Positions 51,653 to 60,583 are shown, numbered from the stretch's first letter. The stretch is DNA of 64,000 nucleotides from Flavobacterium panacis (GCF_024649945.1 NZ_JANKMS010000007.1:1-64000); one strand, 5' to 3'. Translations and numbers: made by a program. Notes: generated by a model not told the origin, from the sequence alone.

Positions 51653-53587
51653 ATGAAAAAATTAAGTTTTTTAAAACCGATTTTCAATTTTATTTTCATC
51701 GGTTTGCTGATTACAACTCTAAGCCGATTAGTTCTATTTTTTATTTTTAAAGAAAGAGTAGAGCAGACACCAGATTTTTGGTATATTTTTCCAATCGGAC
51801 TGCGAATGGATTTGATATTACTTTGTTATTTATCATTTTTGCCAGCCTTATTAATTACTTTTCTGCCCAATAAATCGATAAAGTTTACCAACAAATTTCT
51901 GGTGATCTACAGTTTCTTATTTCTGTTTTTAATTCTTTTTACAGAATTAGCTTCGCCAGATTTTGTTAAACAGTACGATACACGTCCAAATAAGATTTTC
52001 CTTGATTATCTTATTTATCCTAGAGAAGTCGTAGGAATGCTTTTAAAAAGTTATATGACTTCTATAATTGTCACGTTCCTGATTTTAGGAGTTGTACTTT
52101 ATTTTGCGTTCAAAAAAGGTAAAAAACTTTTTCATACAGTTACTGCAGATTATAAGTTTAAATTGATGGTATTTCCATTACTAGCTTTTTTATTGTTTTT
52201 TGGAGCGCGTTCAAGTTTAACTTCAAAACGTCCTATTAATGCCAGTAATGCTGTTTTTTCGACAGATCAATTGACAAATACTTTAGGATTAAATTCATTT
52301 TATACTATTGCTTTTGCTGCTTATTCAATTAAAAATGAGGGTAACACCAAAATGTATGGTAAAATGGATGAAGCAGAAGCAATTGCACGTGTTAAGAAAT
52401 ACATGATTGCAGGACCAAATGATTTTAATTATCCTGAAATTCCTTTTTTACATGTACAACAACCAGATTCTATTTTAAAGAAGCCATACAATTTGGTCAT
52501 TTTTTTACAGGAAAGTTTAGGAGCAGAATATGTTGGAATTCTTGGAGGAAAACCATTAACTCCCGAATTTGATAAATTATCTAAAGAAGGAATATTATTT
52601 ACCAATCTGTATTGTACAGGAACGAGAAGTGTCCGCGGAATTGAAGCAGTTGTAACGGGATTTTTGCCTTCACCATCAGAAAGTGTAGTTCGATTAGGAA
52701 ACTCTCAACAAGGATTTTTTACCCTTGCGGATGCTTTAAAACAGAAAGGATACGATACCAGTTTTATCTATGGTGGAATGGCGAATTTTGATAACATGGC
52801 TTCGTTTTTCAACGGAAATGGTTTTCAGGATATTGTAGACCAGACTGATTTCGAATCTGATGGGAATAAATATGCTTTCAAAGGAACTTGGGGATATTCT
52901 GATGAAGACTTAGTTACTAAAGCCAATCAGTATTTTAAGTCAAAAGGAGATAAACCTTTTTTCTCATTGATGTTTTCGACATCCAATCATGAACCATTTG
53001 AATATCCAGCAGGAAGAATTAAACCTTACGATAAGAAACCTGCAACGGTAAATAATGCGATGAAATATGCTGATTTCTCCATCGGTAAATTCTTTGAAAT
53101 GGCGAAAAAAGAAGATTATTTTAAAAATACTATTTTCATCGTAATCGCAGATCATAATACTAGAACCTACGGAAAGAATTTAGTACCGATAAATAAATTC
53201 CATATTCCAGCATTTATTTTAGGACCAGGAGTTGCAAAAGGAGCTGTTTATGACAGACTGGCAAGTCAGATTGATATTCCGCCAACATTATTAGGTTATT
53301 TAGGAATGCCTTTTGAAACCCCGATGGTAGGAAGAAATTTGACGAAGTTAGATTCAAAAGTGCAGGGAAGATCTATTATGCAGTTTAATGATATCAATGC
53401 TTTTAGAGTTGAAAATCAGGTCGTAATTATGCAACCAAATTTGAAACCACTTCAGTTTGAAATCAAAAACGATACGACTTTAATTCCTGTAAAACTAAAC
53501 GAAGATTTAGCAAAAGATGCTTTGGCACATGTTATTACGGCCGGAAATCTTTACAAGGAGAGTAAGTACAAATTGCGCAAAAAATAA
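51653..53587 (+). CDS. LTA synthase-family sulfatase-like membrane enzyme
   Basis: A 644-residue protein with about five N-terminal transmembrane helices (1-190) and an extracytoplasmic sulfatase-fold domain from about 275. FLQESLGAEYVGILG, LYCTGTRSVRGIEAV (catalytic Thr region), PSPSESVVRLGN, SFIYGGMANFDNM, FSTSNHEPF and IADHNTRTYG are the LtaS-type motifs. In Gram-negatives such enzymes transfer phosphoglycerol or phosphoethanolamine groups to envelope glycans or lipids. Substrate unknown. Confidence 0.88.
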   Translation: MKKLSFLKPIFNFIFIGLLITTLSRLVLFFIFKERVEQTPDFWYIFPIGLRMDLILLCYLSFLPALLITFLPNKSIKFTNKFLVIYSFLFLFLILFTELASPDFVKQYDTRPNKIFLDYLIYPREVVGMLLKSYMTSIIVTFLILGVVLYFAFKKGKKLFHTVTADYKFKLMVFPLLAFLLFFGARSSLTSKRPINASNAVFSTDQLTNTLGLNSFYTIAFAAYSIKNEGNTKMYGKMDEAEAIARVKKYMIAGPNDFNYPEIPFLHVQQPDSILKKPYNLVIFLQESLGAEYVGILGGKPLTPEFDKLSKEGILFTNLYCTGTRSVRGIEAVVTGFLPSPSESVVRLGNSQQGFFTLADALKQKGYDTSFIYGGMANFDNMASFFNGNGFQDIVDQTDFESDGNKYAFKGTWGYSDEDLVTKANQYFKSKGDKPFFSLMFSTSNHEPFEYPAGRIKPYDKKPATVNNAMKYADFSIGKFFEMAKKEDYFKNTIFIVIADHNTRTYGKNLVPINKFHIPAFILGPGVAKGAVYDRLASQIDIPPTLLGYLGMPFETPMVGRNLTKLDSKVQGRSIMQFNDINAFRVENQVVIMQPNLKPLQFEIKNDTTLIPVKLNEDLAKDALAHVITAGNLYKESKYKLRKK

Positions 53588-53588
53588 A

Positions 53589-53713
53589 TTTTAAACCATA
53601 TAAGTTATAAAAGAAAATTCAAGTTTTAGCTTTTTGAATTGTTTTTAAAGAGAAACTTAATTTTTTTGAGGTAAAGTAATTAAATGAACTTATATCACTT
53701 ATATGGTTTAAAA
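53589..53713. repeat. Long inverted repeat, CCATATAAGT family, copy 2
   Basis: Arms at 53589-53605 and 53697-53713 (TTTTAAACCATATAAGT and its complement) are perfect and continue imperfectly inward for about six bases; the spacer is about 90 bases. The outer arm is the same as in the repeat at 14657-14742. Arm 2 overlaps the meaB stop codon (53708-53710), and the element sits between convergent genes. Confidence 0.85.
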
Positions 53714-54802
53714 CTTTTTACCAAAATATAACTTCAACAAATTTTGAGCAGCTGCGAAAGATGAAATTTCATTGTTTTGCACTGCTTTTTTGTTTTCTTC
53801 TAATAGTGAAATAATTTCAGGCTGATTGTAGAAATTTTGCTTCAACTGTTCATTGATCGTTTCCATCATCCAGAAATGATTTTGTTCGTTTCTTTTTTCT
53901 TGAAAAAATCCTGTTTCTTTTGTCAGTTCAAAATATTCAGAAATTGTATTCCAAACTTCTGGAATTCCTTCTTTTGTGAGTGAACTGCAAGTAGTGACTT
54001 TGGGTTGCCAATTTGATTTTTTTGGAGGAAATAAATGCAGCGCCCGATTAAATTCTACTTTTGCTTGATTGGCTTTTTTGATATTATCGCCGTCTGCTTT
54101 ATTGATTACAATTGCATCAGCCATTTCCATAATACCACGTTTGATGCCTTGGAGTTCATCGCCAGCACCAGAGATTTTTAAAAGTAGAAAGAAATCAACC
54201 ATACTATGAACAGCGGTTTCACTTTGACCGACACCAACTGTTTCGATAATTATAGTATCAAAACCTGCGGCTTCGCAAAGAATAATAGTTTCCCGGGTTT
54301 TGCGTGCGACACCGCCTAAAGTTTCGCCAGAAGCACTTGGTCGAATAAAAGCATTTTCATCTTTAACCAATTCTTCCATTCGGGTTTTATCCCCAAGAAT
54401 ACTTCCATGTGAAATTGAACTACTTGGATCAACGGCCAAAACGGCTACTTTTTTTCCTTGTTGTGTGAGTTGTTTTCCAAAAGCTTCAATAAAAGTGCTT
54501 TTTCCCACACCAGGAACACCAGTAATTCCAATGCGAATAGATTGGTTTGAATGTTGTAGACAGCCTTGAACGACTTCAGCTGCTTTTTCAAAATGATCAG
54601 GATTTGTACTTTCAATTAAAGTTATGGCTCGACTTAAAGAAGTTCTGTTTCCTTCTAAAATACCATTAATTAATTCCTGAGAAGTGGGCTGTTGTTTGCG
54701 TTTGAATTTAATTTGATTGATAGCCGAAATATTGGTGATTTCGGGAGGTGAAATTCCAGCTTTTTCAGATATACTGCCAGATTGTTTATTGAAAGTTGAC
54801 AA
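53708..54802 (-). CDS. meaB: Methylmalonyl-CoA mutase-associated GTPase MeaB
   Basis: G3E-type GTPase that protects and reactivates methylmalonyl-CoA mutase. P-loop GVPGVGKST (95-103), then AVDPSSSISHGSILGDKTRM, IIETVGVGQSE, INKADGD and a helical C-terminus are all as in MeaB/ArgK. Length 364 is slightly long: a 40-residue N-terminal extension precedes the common core. mutAB lie 40 kb away on the same strand. Confidence 0.95.
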   Translation of the reverse strand: MSTFNKQSGSISEKAGISPPEITNISAINQIKFKRKQQPTSQELINGILEGNRTSLSRAITLIESTNPDHFEKAAEVVQGCLQHSNQSIRIGITGVPGVGKSTFIEAFGKQLTQQGKKVAVLAVDPSSSISHGSILGDKTRMEELVKDENAFIRPSASGETLGGVARKTRETIILCEAAGFDTIIIETVGVGQSETAVHSMVDFFLLLKISGAGDELQGIKRGIMEMADAIVINKADGDNIKKANQAKVEFNRALHLFPPKKSNWQPKVTTCSSLTKEGIPEVWNTISEYFELTKETGFFQEKRNEQNHFWMMETINEQLKQNFYNQPEIISLLEENKKAVQNNEISSFAAAQNLLKLYFGKKF

Positions 54803-54862
54803 AACGCATTTTTTAGAAATGTAAAAGTACAGAAAACAAAAACAGTTTCAAAAAGTTAGTTC

Positions 54863-55055
54863 GCCACGAATAACACGAATTACCACTAATTTGTTATTCT
54901 CAAAAGGGGTTAAATAAGTTTGCCACTAATTACACAAATTTCCACTAATTTTTTATTCTCAAAAGACGTTAAAAAAACGAGTAGAGTTGTCGTTCTTCCT
55001 TTGTCAGGATGACGTATAAAAAAAATAATTCGTGAAAATTTGTGTAATTCGTGGC
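54863..55055. repeat. Composite repeat: tandem GCCACGAATNACAC copies, closing arm, nested element
   Basis: Copy 1 (54863-54920) and copy 2 (54922-54977) are direct repeats, starting GCCACGAATAACACGAATT and GCCACTAATTACACAAATT. A closing arm (55028-55055, ending GTGTAATTCGTGGC) is complementary to the starts of both. Between them is GAGTTGTCGTTCTTCCTTT, a remnant of the TGTCATTCTGAGG family. The composite fills most of the 304-bp gap between meaB and the oxidoreductase. Confidence 0.75.
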
Positions 55056-55069
55056 AAAAAAAAAACTTA

Positions 55070-55094
55070 GCATCTTAGCGCCTCAGCAACTTAG
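55070..55094 (-). repeat. CTCAGCAACTTAG motif of the TTCTAAGTTGCTGAG family
   Basis: The plus strand has CTTAGCGCCTCAGCAACTTAG, a match to the second arm of the repeat at 58185-58343. No partner arm is nearby. Lies just beyond the oxidoreductase stop codon (55107). Confidence 0.55.
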
Positions 55095-55106
55095 TATCTT
55101 TAAAAA

Positions 55107-55748
55107 TTAGTAACCTGCTGTAAATCTAACTTGATGATGTTTTGGATTTTCCGTTTCGTCTGCAATCACAACTGCTAAATCTTCTACAGAAAGAATACTT
55201 CTTTGTTCGTCATTGAAAACTGGATTTTCTAATCCTAAACGGTATTTTCCAGTTCTTCCTGTTTTAGTTCCAGCATGCATTTCGAAAGCAGGACTAAAGA
55301 ATGCCCAATCTAAATCTTTCTCTTCTTTGATGATATTTAAATAGTTTCTTGCTGCATTTGCACCAGCGAAAATTTCTTTTGGAAAATCTGGAGTATCAAC
55401 TGCTTGTAAATCTGGAGCAACGTATAAACTTCCTGCACCACCAATAGTGATAAAACGTTTTACTCCCGATTTTTTAACCGCTTCTTGAATTGCTTTAGAA
55501 CCATTTAAAAAGTCATCGTAAATATTTGGGTTTGTCCATCCTGGGTTATAAGCATTGATAACAGCATCGTGACCTTTTAAGATTTCTGCCAAAGCGTCAA
55601 CATTAAAAATATCTGCAGCAACCCATGTCGCATTTGCTGTATCTTTTGGAGTTCTTGCGATAGCAGTGATTTCGTGTTTTCTGTCTGCTAATTCGTTTAA
55701 AAGTGCTGAGCCAACAAATCCTGTAGCTCCAATAAGTGCGATTTTCAT
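55107..55748 (-). CDS. NAD(P)H-binding oxidoreductase
   Basis: A 213-residue atypical SDR. ALIGATGFVGSALLNELADR is the cofactor loop, TAIARTPKD and VKRFITIGGAGSLYV follow; the C-terminal DLAVVIADETENPKHHQVRF is common in NmrA-like proteins. The enzyme class is often stress-induced. A 19-bp dyad at 55766-55784, matching one upstream of the neighbouring rrf2-type gene, suggests control by that regulator. Confidence 0.88.
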   Translation of the reverse strand: MKIALIGATGFVGSALLNELADRKHEITAIARTPKDTANATWVAADIFNVDALAEILKGHDAVINAYNPGWTNPNIYDDFLNGSKAIQEAVKKSGVKRFITIGGAGSLYVAPDLQAVDTPDFPKEIFAGANAARNYLNIIKEEKDLDWAFFSPAFEMHAGTKTGRTGKYRLGLENPVFNDEQRSILSVEDLAVVIADETENPKHHQVRFTAGY

Positions 55749-55765
55749 AATATATAAATTTATTT

Positions 55766-55784
55766 AGTAATAAAAAATGTTACA
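55766..55784 (-). promoter_or_regulatory. Candidate Rrf2 operator upstream of the oxidoreductase
   Basis: AGTAATAAAAAATGTTACA (plus strand) matches the dyad TGTAATAAAATATGTTACA at 56216-56234 in 17 of 19 positions, with half-sites GTAAT and GTTAC. It lies 18 bases before the start codon. Confidence 0.6.
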
Positions 55785-55805
55785 GTTTTGGTTAAAAAAA
55801 TAGTT

Positions 55806-56213
55806 TTAAAATTGATTCGAAAAATCTTCCAATGAAATTCCTTCCAGCTGTGCGCTGACTTTCTGATTCATTTCGCTGTATAAATTCTCCAAATGCTGAT
55901 TAATGTTTTTCCCAACAGGACAATCAGGATTCGGCTGATTTTTAGCAAAACCTAAACCAATACTTTCAAAGGTCATTTCGAATATTTGTTTTAAAGTCAG
56001 TTCAGCAGCGTTTACTGCCAATTTTGTACCACCATTTTTTCCTTCTTTACTTTCTACAATATGATGTGCTTTTAAATTGGCAATTTCTTTTCGAACCAAA
56101 ACAGGATTAAGATTAATACTTCCCGCAATAAACTCCGATGATAAATAATCATTTGGGAACTTATGGAGCAAAGTAAGAATGTGAATCGTTATGGCAAATT
56201 TACCTGAAATCAT
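55806..56213 (-). CDS. Rrf2 family transcriptional regulator
   Basis: A 135-residue winged-helix regulator (MISGKFAITIHILTLLHKFP, LSSEFIAGSINLNPVLVRKE, KNGGTKLAVNAAELTLKQIF). It has one cysteine, in NPDCPVG, not the three that bind an iron-sulphur cluster in IscR or NsrR, so a thiol-type or YwnA-like sensor is more likely. The next gene downstream is the oxidoreductase, 57 bases away. Confidence 0.9.
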   Translation of the reverse strand: MISGKFAITIHILTLLHKFPNDYLSSEFIAGSINLNPVLVRKEIANLKAHHIVESKEGKNGGTKLAVNAAELTLKQIFEMTFESIGLGFAKNQPNPDCPVGKNINQHLENLYSEMNQKVSAQLEGISLEDFSNQF

Positions 56214-56215
56214 AC

Positions 56216-56234
56216 TGTAATAAAATATGTTACA
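56216..56234 (-). promoter_or_regulatory. Candidate Rrf2 operator upstream of its own gene
   Basis: TGTAATAAAATATGTTACA (plus strand) has TGTAA and TTACA ends. It lies between the -7 box (56233-56240) and the start codon (56213), where a repressor would block transcription. Confidence 0.6.
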
Positions 56235-56240
56235 AATTTA
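56233..56240 (-). promoter_or_regulatory. -7 element of the Rrf2 gene
   Basis: TAAATTTG on the minus strand (TAnnTTTG), 19 bases before the ATG, overlapping the edge of the dyad. Confidence 0.6.
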
Positions 56241-56514
56241 CGTGTTTTTGCAACACAAAATACTAATTTAACTCTTTTTTTTGAAATGAGTGATTTATGT
56301 TTTATGAAAAGTAGTTGGTAATTAGTTGTTTGTGAGATGTGAAAAGTGAATAGATATTAGATTTTTGAGAAGTAAATTTGAATGATTAAATAGTAAATGT
56401 TATAGGTTTAACAAAAGAAAAACAGTAGTTACGATTCACTAAAAAAGCTAATTACTAGTCATTTTTCACTAATCACTAAATTAGAAATAACTATTTTTGT
56501 TATGATCTTACGAT
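56241..56514. other. Gene-free region between Rrf2 and AEC genes
   Basis: AT-rich. Contains scattered related pieces GTAATTAGTTG, GTGAAAAGTGAAT, TTCACTAATCACTAA that suggest a decayed inverted repeat, and a TATTTTTG box at 56492-56499 ahead of the AEC gene. No small gene is seen. Confidence 0.4.
56492..56499 (+). promoter_or_regulatory. Probable -7 element of the AEC gene
   Basis: TATTTTTG (TAnnTTTG), 16 bases before the ATG; a short leader or a slightly downstream start is implied. Confidence 0.5.
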
Positions 56515-57426
56515 ATGAACAACTTTATTCTAATATTTTTCTTTCTTGCACTCGGATTAATTTTACAGCGAGTAAAACAATTTCCTACTCATATTTATAA
56601 GACGCTCAATAAAATTGTTATTTATTTCTGTCTTCCTGCAATTACTTTATATCATATTCCAAAGATAAAATGGAGCAATGAATTGTTGTTTCCAATAGGA
56701 GCAGGCTGGATTACCTATATTTTAGCTTTTCTGTTCTTTCATATCTTAGGAAGAAAAAAAGGATGGTCGAATAAATTAATTGGCTGTCTGATTTTAACCG
56801 CAGGATTAAGTAATAGTTCTTTTCTTGGTTATCCGATTATTGAAGCTTTGTTCGGAAAGAAAGGATTAGAAACAGCAGTTTTAGTAGATCAGCCGGGAAC
56901 TTTTGTGGTGGTTTCTACACTTGGAGTCTTTACAGCCGCTTTTTATTCTAAAGGAAGCCCAGACGCTTTGGGAATTTTAAAAAAAATCATTTTCTTTCCA
57001 CCATTTATTATGTTTGTCATCGCTTGTTTAATGAATGTTTTTCAGGTTGATTTGAATGGAAATCTTCAATCGGCATTATTGAAAATAGGAAGTTTAGTAA
57101 CACCTTTAGCGCTACTTTCTGTTGGTTTACAATTAACTTTCGATCGAAAAAGCCAGCATTGGAAATTCTTAAGACTAGGACTTTTCTTTAAATTGATTTT
57201 GGTTCCTTTTGTGATTTTCGTTCTATATGTTTTTGTTTTCAATCAACGTTCAGAAGTCATCAAAATCACTTTAATGGAAACTGCAATGGCTCCGATGATT
57301 ACAGGTGCAATCTTAGCTTCAACTTATGGATTAAAACCAAAATTAAGCAGTATGATGATCGGTTTCGGAATTCCGATTTCTTTTGTAACCCTTGCTGTGT
57401 GGTACTTTATCTTAAGTTTTATTTAG
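56515..57426 (+). CDS. AEC (auxin efflux carrier) family transporter
   Basis: A 303-residue membrane protein with about ten helices. FFLALGLILQRVKQFP, NKIVIYFCLPAITLYHIPKI, GLSNSSFLGYPIIEALFG and AMAPMITGAILASTYGL are the family's conserved segments. Members export organic acids such as malate. Substrate unknown. Confidence 0.87.
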   Translation: MNNFILIFFFLALGLILQRVKQFPTHIYKTLNKIVIYFCLPAITLYHIPKIKWSNELLFPIGAGWITYILAFLFFHILGRKKGWSNKLIGCLILTAGLSNSSFLGYPIIEALFGKKGLETAVLVDQPGTFVVVSTLGVFTAAFYSKGSPDALGILKKIIFFPPFIMFVIACLMNVFQVDLNGNLQSALLKIGSLVTPLALLSVGLQLTFDRKSQHWKFLRLGLFFKLILVPFVIFVLYVFVFNQRSEVIKITLMETAMAPMITGAILASTYGLKPKLSSMMIGFGIPISFVTLAVWYFILSFI

Positions 57427-57537
57427 TTTAAAATAGTAGTTATATCGACAAAGTAGAATTTTAACTTTTTTTAAGAAAAGGAATGTTTTCTATATGCTTT
57501 TTTTGGTTAATTTTAGAGGAACTAAAAAAGATAAATT

Positions 57538-58176
57538 ATGTCAACATTAAGATTAGGCGATATAGCTCCAGATTTTCAAGCGCAAACTACGCAGGGACCA
57601 ATTAATTTTCATGAATGGTTAGGTGATTCTTGGGGTGTTTTATTTTCGCATCCAGCAGATTTTACCCCTGTTTGTACAACTGAATTAGGAACTGTAGCCA
57701 ACTATGTTCCAGAATTTAATAAAAGAAATACAAAAGTTATTGCTTTAAGCGTAGATGGTTTAGACTCTCATAAAGAGTGGATTAAAGATATCAATGAAAC
57801 TCAAAATACAGAAGTAAATTTCCCAATTATTGCAGATGAGGATAAAAAAGTGGCGAATCTTTATGATATGCTACATCCAAATGCAAGTGACAAATTTACA
57901 GTGCGTTCTGTTTTTGTGATCGGACCAGATAAAAAAATTAAATTAACGCTGACTTATCCAGCTTCAACAGGAAGAAATTTTGACGAATTACTTCGTGTTA
58001 TTGATAGTTTACAATTGACTGCCAATTACAGCGTGGCAACTCCGGCAAACTGGAAAGATGGAGAAGATGTAGTTATTGCACCAGCAATTCCAGATAGCGA
58101 TATTCCAGTAAAATTCCCAAAAGGACATATTCCAATAAAACCTTATTTGCGTTTGACTCCACAACCGAATAAGTGA
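57538..58176 (+). CDS. 1-Cys peroxiredoxin (Prx6-like)
   Basis: A 212-residue peroxidase. LGDIAPDFQAQTTQG, FSHPADFTPVCTTELG (peroxidatic C46) and DGLDSHKEWIKDI are Prx6 hallmarks; there is no second cysteine after the catalytic one, so it acts by the 1-Cys mechanism with an external reductant. Length is typical of Prx6. It has its own promoter region and a perfect hairpin terminator. Confidence 0.93.
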   Translation: MSTLRLGDIAPDFQAQTTQGPINFHEWLGDSWGVLFSHPADFTPVCTTELGTVANYVPEFNKRNTKVIALSVDGLDSHKEWIKDINETQNTEVNFPIIADEDKKVANLYDMLHPNASDKFTVRSVFVIGPDKKIKLTLTYPASTGRNFDELLRVIDSLQLTANYSVATPANWKDGEDVVIAPAIPDSDIPVKFPKGHIPIKPYLRLTPQPNK

Positions 58177-58184
58177 TTTTAAGT

Positions 58185-58343
58185 TTCTAAGTTGCTGAGA
58201 TACTAAGCTTCTAAGTTTTTTGTTGGAGTGTAAAACGTTTGTTTTCTTAGAATATAAATAAATTTTAAAAAAAGCTTTGAGATTTTCATGAAAATCTCAA
58301 AGCTTTTTTTATCTCAGCATCTCAGCATCTCAGCAACTTAGAA
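58185..58343. repeat. Nested inverted repeat TTCTAAGTTGCTGAGAT around a terminator
   Basis: Perfect 17-bp outer arms (58185-58201 and 58327-58343) enclose a perfect 22-bp terminator stem (58267-58310). Extra CTCAGCAT units precede arm 2. Family relatives are at 46174 and 55070. It lies between convergent peroxiredoxin and antiporter genes. Confidence 0.85.
58267..58310. terminator. Bidirectional terminator of peroxiredoxin and antiporter genes
   Basis: A perfect 22-bp self-complementary stem (seven A, then GCTTTGAGATTTTCA, then the complement ending in seven T), giving U-runs on both strands. Confidence 0.85.
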
Positions 58344-58345
58344 CC

Positions 58346-60583
58346 TTACTTAACCGCCAACAAAGCCGTCATTCTTTTTTTGTCTCCTACAACCCAGAGA
58401 ATATCATTTTTCTCTAAGATTAAGCTCGATTCTGGATTTAGTATACGATTTCCGTTTCGTTCAATTCCAACAACCATTCCGTCTGTTTTAGCTCTGAATT
58501 GGCCAATGCTTTTCTGAATAAACTCATCTTGTGAAACTTCCAGTTGGCGTAAAACAATATCGGTTTCTTCTACTTTTACTGGTGGTTCTGTTTCATTTTG
58601 GGTTAAGAATTTTGTGAATTCAGCGATTTGGGCATCGGTTCCAATTACGCAGATTTCATCTCCTGGAAACAAACGCTCATTTTTAGTCGGAATTGGAATT
58701 GTAACATCGCCTCTTTTAATGTACGCGATATTGATTCCTAACTGCTCACGAATTTTTAGTTCCTGCAATGTCTGTCCAACTAGATTAGATTCTTTTTTAA
58801 TATCAAAAAAAGACATGTGACCGTCCCAAGGCATTAGATTGGCATATCTTCTGTCTATTTTTTTGTTTTCACGATCGTTGAGGTTTTTCAAAAAGTGATT
58901 TTCAATTTTATGATATTGTTCATTTAGTTTTTTCGGGAAAATCTGATACGCTCCAATAGCAATAATAAGCGCTATAAAAGCAACCAAAGGAGAGAAGAAG
59001 ATGTTCAATAAAAATCCAACGAAGAATAATCCAAGGCTCATTCTAATTAAAATAAGCATTAATAATGCGCCTCGATATTTACGTTCTTCCCATAAAATTT
59101 CGACTTCTTCGACTTTTACACGACGAAGCGATAAAGCCCATAAAAAAGGAGCAATAATTACCAAAGTCAATAAAGCAGCCAAAGTATTTCCAAATCGTGT
59201 ATCGGCTACTAAAGGCGCAACAAATTTGGAAGACAATAAAATTATCGCAGTAATAATAATGGTATGAAGAATAATCTGTGTAACCGATGAACGAAGTACA
59301 ATTTGCCAAGTACTTACCGATTTAATTGCCTGTGCATTGACACTATAGCGGTTGATATTTTTAACCCATCGTTTCGGCATTTTTGATTCTAAAAAGAAAG
59401 CAAATCTTTCAGAATATTTGATTAAAAACGGAGTTGTAAAAGTGGTAATTGCTGATACGGCTACAATTATTGGATATAGAAAGTCACTAGTAACTTTCAG
59501 AGTCATTCCTAAAGTTGCAATAATAAAAGAGAACTCCCCAATTTGTGCTAAACTCATTCCCGTTTGAACGGATTGTTTTAAAGGCTGGCCAGAAATTAAA
59601 GCTCCAATCGAAGAACTAAATGCTTTTCCGAAAATTGTGATAAGTGTTATTATAGCAACAGGTAGCGCATAAGTCAATAAAGTATTCGGATTGATTAACA
59701 TTCCCACCGATACAAAGAAGACAGCGCCAAATAAATCTTTTACGGGCTGAATCAAATGTTCGATCTTTTCTGCCATTGTAGTTTCAGCGATAATAGAACC
59801 CATGATAAAAGCTCCAAGTGCTGGCGAAAAACCAACATTTGCTGCAAAAATTACCATCATCAAACATAAAGCTAATGAAATAATAAGGAGCATTTCATCT
59901 GTTAAAAGATGTTTGGCTTTTTTCAAAATGGTTGGAATAATAAAGATTCCTCCTAAAAACCAAATAATTAAAAAGAAAACTAATTTTAAAACAGATTGTA
60001 ATAATTCACTTCCTGAAACTTGATCACTAACAGCAATTGTTGAAAGTAAAACAAGCATTAAAATCGCAACAATATCTTCAACAATTAAGGCTCCAAATAC
60101 GATCCCGACGAACTTTTTTCCTTTCACTCCCAATTCATCGAAAGCTCTAATAATAATGGTTGTGGAGGAAATGGAAAGCGTGGCGCCAAGAAAAATACTG
60201 TCCATTTTTCCCCAGCCCATCCACTGTCCGACGCAAAAACCAATAAATGTCATGAACATGATTTGGGTTATGGCGGTGACAGACGAGGTTCCTCCAACTT
60301 TCATTAGTTTCTTAAAACTGAATTCGAGTCCTAAACTAAAAAGTAAAAATATAACCCCGATTTCTGCCCAAACTTCCACACTTTTCATGTCTGTAATTGA
60401 AGGGAAAAAATCAAAATGGTTTCCAGCTAAAAATCCTGCAATCAGGTAACCTAAAACCAAAGGCTGTTTCATTCTTTTAAATAATAGAACGGCAATTCCG
60501 GCAGTCATCAGGATTAATCCCAGATCACTAATTAAAGGTTGTAAGTGGTGTGTACTTTCAGCAGCGGCATTTAATGCAATCAT
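58346..60583 (-). CDS. CPA2 cation:proton antiporter with TrkA-C domain
   Basis: A 745-residue protein of the KefB/Kch-like antiporter group. About twelve helices (1-400; GYLIAGFLAGNHFDF, FLGATLSISSTTIIIRAFDE, GFSPALGAFIMGSIIAETTM), a second hydrophobic region (about 415-545) and two TrkA_C-type domains near the C-terminus (VGQTLQELKIREQLGINIAY and GQFRAKTDGMVVGIERNG). No TrkA-N NAD domain is present. Probable potassium or sodium efflux in pH or stress response. Confidence 0.88.
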   Translation of the reverse strand: MIALNAAAESTHHLQPLISDLGLILMTAGIAVLLFKRMKQPLVLGYLIAGFLAGNHFDFFPSITDMKSVEVWAEIGVIFLLFSLGLEFSFKKLMKVGGTSSVTAITQIMFMTFIGFCVGQWMGWGKMDSIFLGATLSISSTTIIIRAFDELGVKGKKFVGIVFGALIVEDIVAILMLVLLSTIAVSDQVSGSELLQSVLKLVFFLIIWFLGGIFIIPTILKKAKHLLTDEMLLIISLALCLMMVIFAANVGFSPALGAFIMGSIIAETTMAEKIEHLIQPVKDLFGAVFFVSVGMLINPNTLLTYALPVAIITLITIFGKAFSSSIGALISGQPLKQSVQTGMSLAQIGEFSFIIATLGMTLKVTSDFLYPIIVAVSAITTFTTPFLIKYSERFAFFLESKMPKRWVKNINRYSVNAQAIKSVSTWQIVLRSSVTQIILHTIIITAIILLSSKFVAPLVADTRFGNTLAALLTLVIIAPFLWALSLRRVKVEEVEILWEERKYRGALLMLILIRMSLGLFFVGFLLNIFFSPLVAFIALIIAIGAYQIFPKKLNEQYHKIENHFLKNLNDRENKKIDRRYANLMPWDGHMSFFDIKKESNLVGQTLQELKIREQLGINIAYIKRGDVTIPIPTKNERLFPGDEICVIGTDAQIAEFTKFLTQNETEPPVKVEETDIVLRQLEVSQDEFIQKSIGQFRAKTDGMVVGIERNGNRILNPESSLILEKNDILWVVGDKKRMTALLAVK

